54,578 nt of DNA from an uncultured Bacteroidales bacterium (lineage in GTDB: Bacteria; Bacteroidota; Bacteroidia; Bacteroidales; Muribaculaceae): the NCBI GenBank assembly GCA_902793405.1, contig CADBDH010000015.1:1-54578 (forward strand). Reading direction: 5' to 3'. The position numbers and the translations under genes were made by a program. The notes below the pieces were generated by a model. The model did no database searches. It was not told the DNA's origin and saw nothing but the letters and a program-made list of their open reading frames with translations. Below are positions 51,832 to 54,578 of the stretch, in pieces. Positions within the stretch are counted from its first letter, which is position 1. Each line of letters begins with the position of its first letter.

Positions 51832-52593
51832 ATGACAATGAACAAGATTGCTTTAGTGACTGGCGCGACCAGCGGCATCGGAGAGGCCTGCGCGCGCAAA
51901 CTGGCCATGATTGGCTACAACATGATTATCACTGGCCGCAGGGCCGATCGTCTGGATGCTGTTGCCCACGATTTGTCGGCCATGGGCGTCGGGGTCATCA
52001 CCCTCGAGTTCGATGTGCGCGACCGCGAGGCTGCAGCAGCGGCTATCAACAGTTTGCCCCCCGAGTGGCAGGACATCGACGTGCTGGTCAACAATGCCGG
52101 TGGAGCCTTGGGTCTTGAGCCCGAGTACGAAGGTAACTTTGAGGATTGGGATGCCATGATCGACGCCAATGTCAAGGGTCTGTTGACGATGACCCGTCTC
52201 ATCGTGCCCGGCATGGTCAAGCGCGACCGCGGCCACGTGGTGAACATCGGCAGTGTGGCCGGTGACGCCGCCTATGCCAACGGCAACGTCTATTGTGCCA
52301 CCAAGGCAGCCGTCAAGGCCCTGAGCGACGGTCTGCGCATCGATGTGGCCCACACCAGCGTGCGCGTGACCAACATCAAGCCCGGCCTGGTCGAGACCAA
52401 CTTCTCGGTCATCCGTTTCCACGGCGACAAGGAGAGAGCCGACAACGTCTATAAGGGCATCCAACCCCTCACCGGCGCCGATATCGCCGAGTGTGTCGCT
52501 TTCGCCGTGAGCGCCCCCGCCCACGTCCAGATCGCCGAACTCCTCGTCCTGGCCACCCACCAGGCCAGCGGCAGCGTCATCCACCGCCAATAA
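51832..52593 (+). CDS. ydfG: Short-chain dehydrogenase, YdfG-like NADP-dependent 3-hydroxy acid dehydrogenase
   Basis: 253 residues with the classical SDR pattern: VTGATSGIGEA (cofactor loop) followed by a basic GRRADRL favouring NADP, LVNNAGGALG, catalytic serine in NIGSVAG and YCATK (Tyr/Lys). The pattern LPPEWQDIDVLVNNAGGALGLEP, MTRLIVPGMVKR and the final VIHRQ closely follows E. coli YdfG, which oxidises serine, allo-threonine and 3-hydroxy acids and reduces malonic semialdehyde. A second ATG two codons in is equally possible as start. It is monocistronic and convergent with the MFS gene. Confidence 0.88.
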   Translation: MTMNKIALVTGATSGIGEACARKLAMIGYNMIITGRRADRLDAVAHDLSAMGVGVITLEFDVRDREAAAAAINSLPPEWQDIDVLVNNAGGALGLEPEYEGNFEDWDAMIDANVKGLLTMTRLIVPGMVKRDRGHVVNIGSVAGDAAYANGNVYCATKAAVKALSDGLRIDVAHTSVRVTNIKPGLVETNFSVIRFHGDKERADNVYKGIQPLTGADIAECVAFAVSAPAHVQIAELLVLATHQASGSVIHRQ

Positions 52594-52785
52594 CACACAC
52601 CAAACAACACCCATTAGTCAAACAACACAACCCATAGTCAAACAACTTGAACAACTTTAAACAACATCAACAACAAGAATTTAATATTTAAGTTGTTAGC
52701 GTTGTTTTGGGTTGTTCAAGTTGTTTGATAAAAAAGTGTGTTGGTTGACTAAGCGTGTTGTTTGATAAACTGTGTCGTTTGGTTT
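52594..52785. repeat. Large imperfect inverted repeat rich in AAACAAC
   Basis: The 192-nt gap between the convergent SDR and MFS genes is almost wholly an imperfect inverted repeat, left arm about 52594-52675 and right arm about 52691-52785. The core is a perfect 17-bp match, 52639-52655 with 52711-52727. Within each arm CAAACAAC-type units recur. It may act as a two-way terminator. Confidence 0.8.
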
Positions 52786-54165
52786 TTAGGAGATGTTGGG
52801 GTCCTCCAGGCCGTAGTGGCGTTTGCGGTCCATCCACAGTAGCAGGCTGGCGGTGACGATGGCTCCCACGCCGATGATGGCGAAGATGATGAGCGAGTGG
52901 GTGTAGTCCACCTGGTCGCCCACGGTGTTGCGCTCCAGCACCTTGCCGATGAGCACGGGGATGAGCATCAGGCCGATGTTCTGGATGTAATAGATGATGG
53001 AGTAGGAGGTACCCAACTGCTTCATCGGCACGATTTTGGGTACTGCGGGCCACAGGGCCGCGGGCAGCAGCGAGAAGGCGATGCCCAGCACGCACATCAG
53101 CGTCACGGCCAGCCAGCTGGCGTTGCCTGGCATGGCAAAAATGATGAGTACCAGAGTGAGCATCACGCTACCGATGACCATCATCGTGGCGCCGCGGCCT
53201 TTCTTGTCACACCATCCGCCGAACAGCGGTGTCAGCACAATCGAGGTGAAGGGCAGGATGGCGGGGATAAGTCCGGCCAAATGGCTGTCAACGCCATACT
53301 TGGAAATCATCAGTTTGGTGGCAAAATCCAGGAAGGGGTAGAGTGCCGAGTAATAAAACAGGCACAGCAGGGTAATGAGCCAGAAGCCCGGATTCTTGAT
53401 CGTGAGTTTCATGTCCGAGAAATGGAACTGCTCGTCGTCTTGGGCTGCAGGAGACGCGAGATTTTGCGTATCTGCCGATAGCTCCTTATCCAGACGGCGG
53501 TCCATCGTGCAGTAATACAGATAGGCGATAAGGCCCACGCCCACGCTGAACACGCCGATGAGGATGGGACGCGGCAGGCCCCATTTCAAAGCAATGATGG
53601 GGCTGAGCCCCAGCGCCAGTGCGGTTCCCAACCTTGCCATGGCCACTTGCAGACCCATCGCCAGGGCCATCTCCTTGCCCGAGAACCAGCGCACCACGAC
53701 CTTTGACACCGTGATACCGCACATCTCATAGCCGATGCCAAAGAAGGCAAATCCCAGCGCGGCCAGTGCCACCTGTCGCTTGATCGTTCCCAACAAGGGC
53801 ACGTTCCACATCGGGTCGGGTGACGTGTAGGTGATGACACCATAGACGGCAGCCGCCCCGGCCAGCATCAGCACACACGAGAGGACGCCCGTGAAGCGCA
53901 CACCCATCTTGTCGAGGATGATACCGCCCACAAACAGCATCAGCAGGAACACGTTGAAGAAACCCCTTGAGCCGGCAAAGATGCCGAACTCACCGCTGGT
54001 CCAACCCATGCCGCCGTCGCCAGCGGCTTTCTCGAGCATAAACTGCAGCGGGGACATCTCCTTGGCGACAACATAGCCCGCCATCATTGTGAATGACACA
54101 ATAGCGAGCACGGTCCACCGTGCCCACGCCTTGTTCGCTATCGTGTTTTTAACCTCGTCTCTCAT
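52786..54165 (-). CDS. MFS transporter
   Basis: 459 residues with 12 hydrophobic segments. The N-terminus (KAWARWTVLAIVSFTMMAGYVVAKEMSPLQ) and the loop IILDKMGVRFTGV between helices 2 and 3 match the major facilitator pattern. A long cytoplasmic loop (about residues 215-245) separates the two halves. The protein ends RKRHYGLEDPNIS. The truncated gene at 54317-54578 has a very similar end (KKHLGLEEPNI), so these are tandem paralogues. The substrate is not predictable; NarK/oxalate-type families share this outline. Confidence 0.88.
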   Translation of the reverse strand: MRDEVKNTIANKAWARWTVLAIVSFTMMAGYVVAKEMSPLQFMLEKAAGDGGMGWTSGEFGIFAGSRGFFNVFLLMLFVGGIILDKMGVRFTGVLSCVLMLAGAAAVYGVITYTSPDPMWNVPLLGTIKRQVALAALGFAFFGIGYEMCGITVSKVVVRWFSGKEMALAMGLQVAMARLGTALALGLSPIIALKWGLPRPILIGVFSVGVGLIAYLYYCTMDRRLDKELSADTQNLASPAAQDDEQFHFSDMKLTIKNPGFWLITLLCLFYYSALYPFLDFATKLMISKYGVDSHLAGLIPAILPFTSIVLTPLFGGWCDKKGRGATMMVIGSVMLTLVLIIFAMPGNASWLAVTLMCVLGIAFSLLPAALWPAVPKIVPMKQLGTSYSIIYYIQNIGLMLIPVLIGKVLERNTVGDQVDYTHSLIIFAIIGVGAIVTASLLLWMDRKRHYGLEDPNIS

Positions 54166-54181
54166 AGTGGGTCGTTTTGTA

Positions 54182-54203
54182 GAGACGCAAAATCTTGCGT
54201 CTC
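54182..54203. repeat. Palindromic GAGACGCAA-TTGCGTCTC element
   Basis: GAGACGCAA (54182-54190), 4 nt, TTGCGTCTC (54195-54203): perfect 9-bp arms, 16 nt upstream of the MFS start. It looks like a mobile short repeat or hairpin rather than a coding or promoter feature. Confidence 0.6.
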
Positions 54204-54228
54204 AATCATGGTGTTTATCGTAATAAAT

Positions 54229-54279
54229 AGGGACCTTAAAGTCATTTAAGTCCTTAAGGTCCCTAAAGTCCTTTAAAAG
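54229..54279. repeat. 9-bp tandem repeat overlapping an inverted repeat
   Basis: Five 9-mers from 54235 to 54279 near consensus CTTAAAGTC. AGGGACCTTAA (54229-54239) is also perfectly complementary to 54254-54264. It lies between the two MFS genes. Confidence 0.75.
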
Positions 54280-54316
54280 ATTTGCTAAAAGCTAAACGCT
54301 CTAAGCCCTATGCCAA

Positions 54317-54578
54317 TTAAGCCTCAGGCTTGATGTTGGGCTCTTCAAGGCCGAGGTGTTTCTTCTTGTCAACAACCTTGAGGTAGAGACCGAACAGCAG
54401 GGCTGCGATACCCAGGCAAGCCAGCATCACGAGCGGCCAGGTATAGTTGTACTGGGTCGGATCGGTAATGCCGGGGTTGGTCTTGTCAAGAAGCTTGCCG
54501 ATAGCCATCGGGAAGAGCCACAGACCGATGTTCTGAATCCAGAAAATCAGCGCATAGGCGCTACCGATAATCTTGGCA
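54317..54578 (-). CDS. MFS transporter, C-terminal end only (cut by window)
   Basis: The frame stays open to the window edge, so the gene starts beyond it; an ATG at 54508 is internal. The visible 87 residues hold two membrane segments (SAYALIFWIQNIGLWLFPMAIG and WPLVMLACLGIAALLFGLYL) and the tail KKKHLGLEEPNIKPEA. They align with the last helices of the neighbouring MFS protein (IIYYIQNIGLMLIPVLIGKVL and RKRHYGLEDPNIS). It is probably the upstream gene of a tandem pair. Confidence 0.85.
   Translation of the reverse strand, partial: AKIIGSAYALIFWIQNIGLWLFPMAIGKLLDKTNPGITDPTQYNYTWPLVMLACLGIAALLFGLYLKVVDKKKHLGLEEPNIKPEA

Noticed and set aside
54317-54508. Complete 63-residue small protein
   Set aside because: The frame continues open to the window end and aligns with the last helices of the neighbouring MFS protein, so it is a truncated transporter gene.

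Overview
The window looks like a chromosomal segment from a gut-type Bacteroidales bacterium (order-level call; Muribaculaceae- or Prevotellaceae-like, family not certain). Three things support this. Promoters repeatedly match the Bacteroidetes form, TTTG at -33, 19-21 nt, then TAnnTTTG at -7. There are C10 (streptopain-type) proteases like those of Prevotella, Porphyromonas and Bacteroides. The gene set also includes a long-form urocanase, a fused FtcD and a TPR/AraC regulator. No rRNA, tRNA, CRISPR array or intact insertion sequence was seen.

Layout. 1-403 is the 3' end of a dockerin-bearing secreted protein. 540-7185 (minus) is a complete histidine-to-glutamate operon, ftcD-hutU-hutH-hutI, with a clear promoter at 7239-7270. 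7351-10235 (minus) holds a CDF cation transporter and a small ABC transporter. 10527-20109 (plus) is a tandem set of three large secreted C10 cysteine proteases with Ig-like repeats, fibronectin III modules and C-terminal dockerins, each with its own promoter. 20225-27018 (minus) is tsaC, a polyprenyl glycosylphosphotransferase, a ClC channel, a PAP2 phosphatase/beta-barrel protein and fmt. 27273-31772 has a secreted protein divergent from a membrane-tethered TPR/AraC regulator, plus a lipoprotein. 31927-33648 is glnS. 34199-36432 is an EcoRI-type adenine methyltransferase overlapping a DUF262-HNH protein, behind a long leader with strong potential secondary structure.

36524-49633 (minus) is the most interesting region. 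It is a probable six-gene operon: a sensor phosphatase of the RsbU/SpoIIE type with a built-in RsbW-like ATPase domain, an RsbV-like STAS protein, an outer-membrane barrel protein, a 2417-residue nonribosomal peptide synthetase (C-A-T-C-A-T-reductase), a MATE exporter and an Sfp-type phosphopantetheinyl transferase. The architecture predicts an N-acylated dipeptide aldehyde or alcohol, made, activated and exported by products of one transcript and placed under a partner-switching signal system.

49820-54578 holds typA, a YdfG-type short-chain dehydrogenase and two tandem MFS transporters (the second cut by the window end). Several intergenic gaps contain short tandem repeats with a 7- or 9-bp period, large inverted repeats, or a shared promoter element; these are listed separately.
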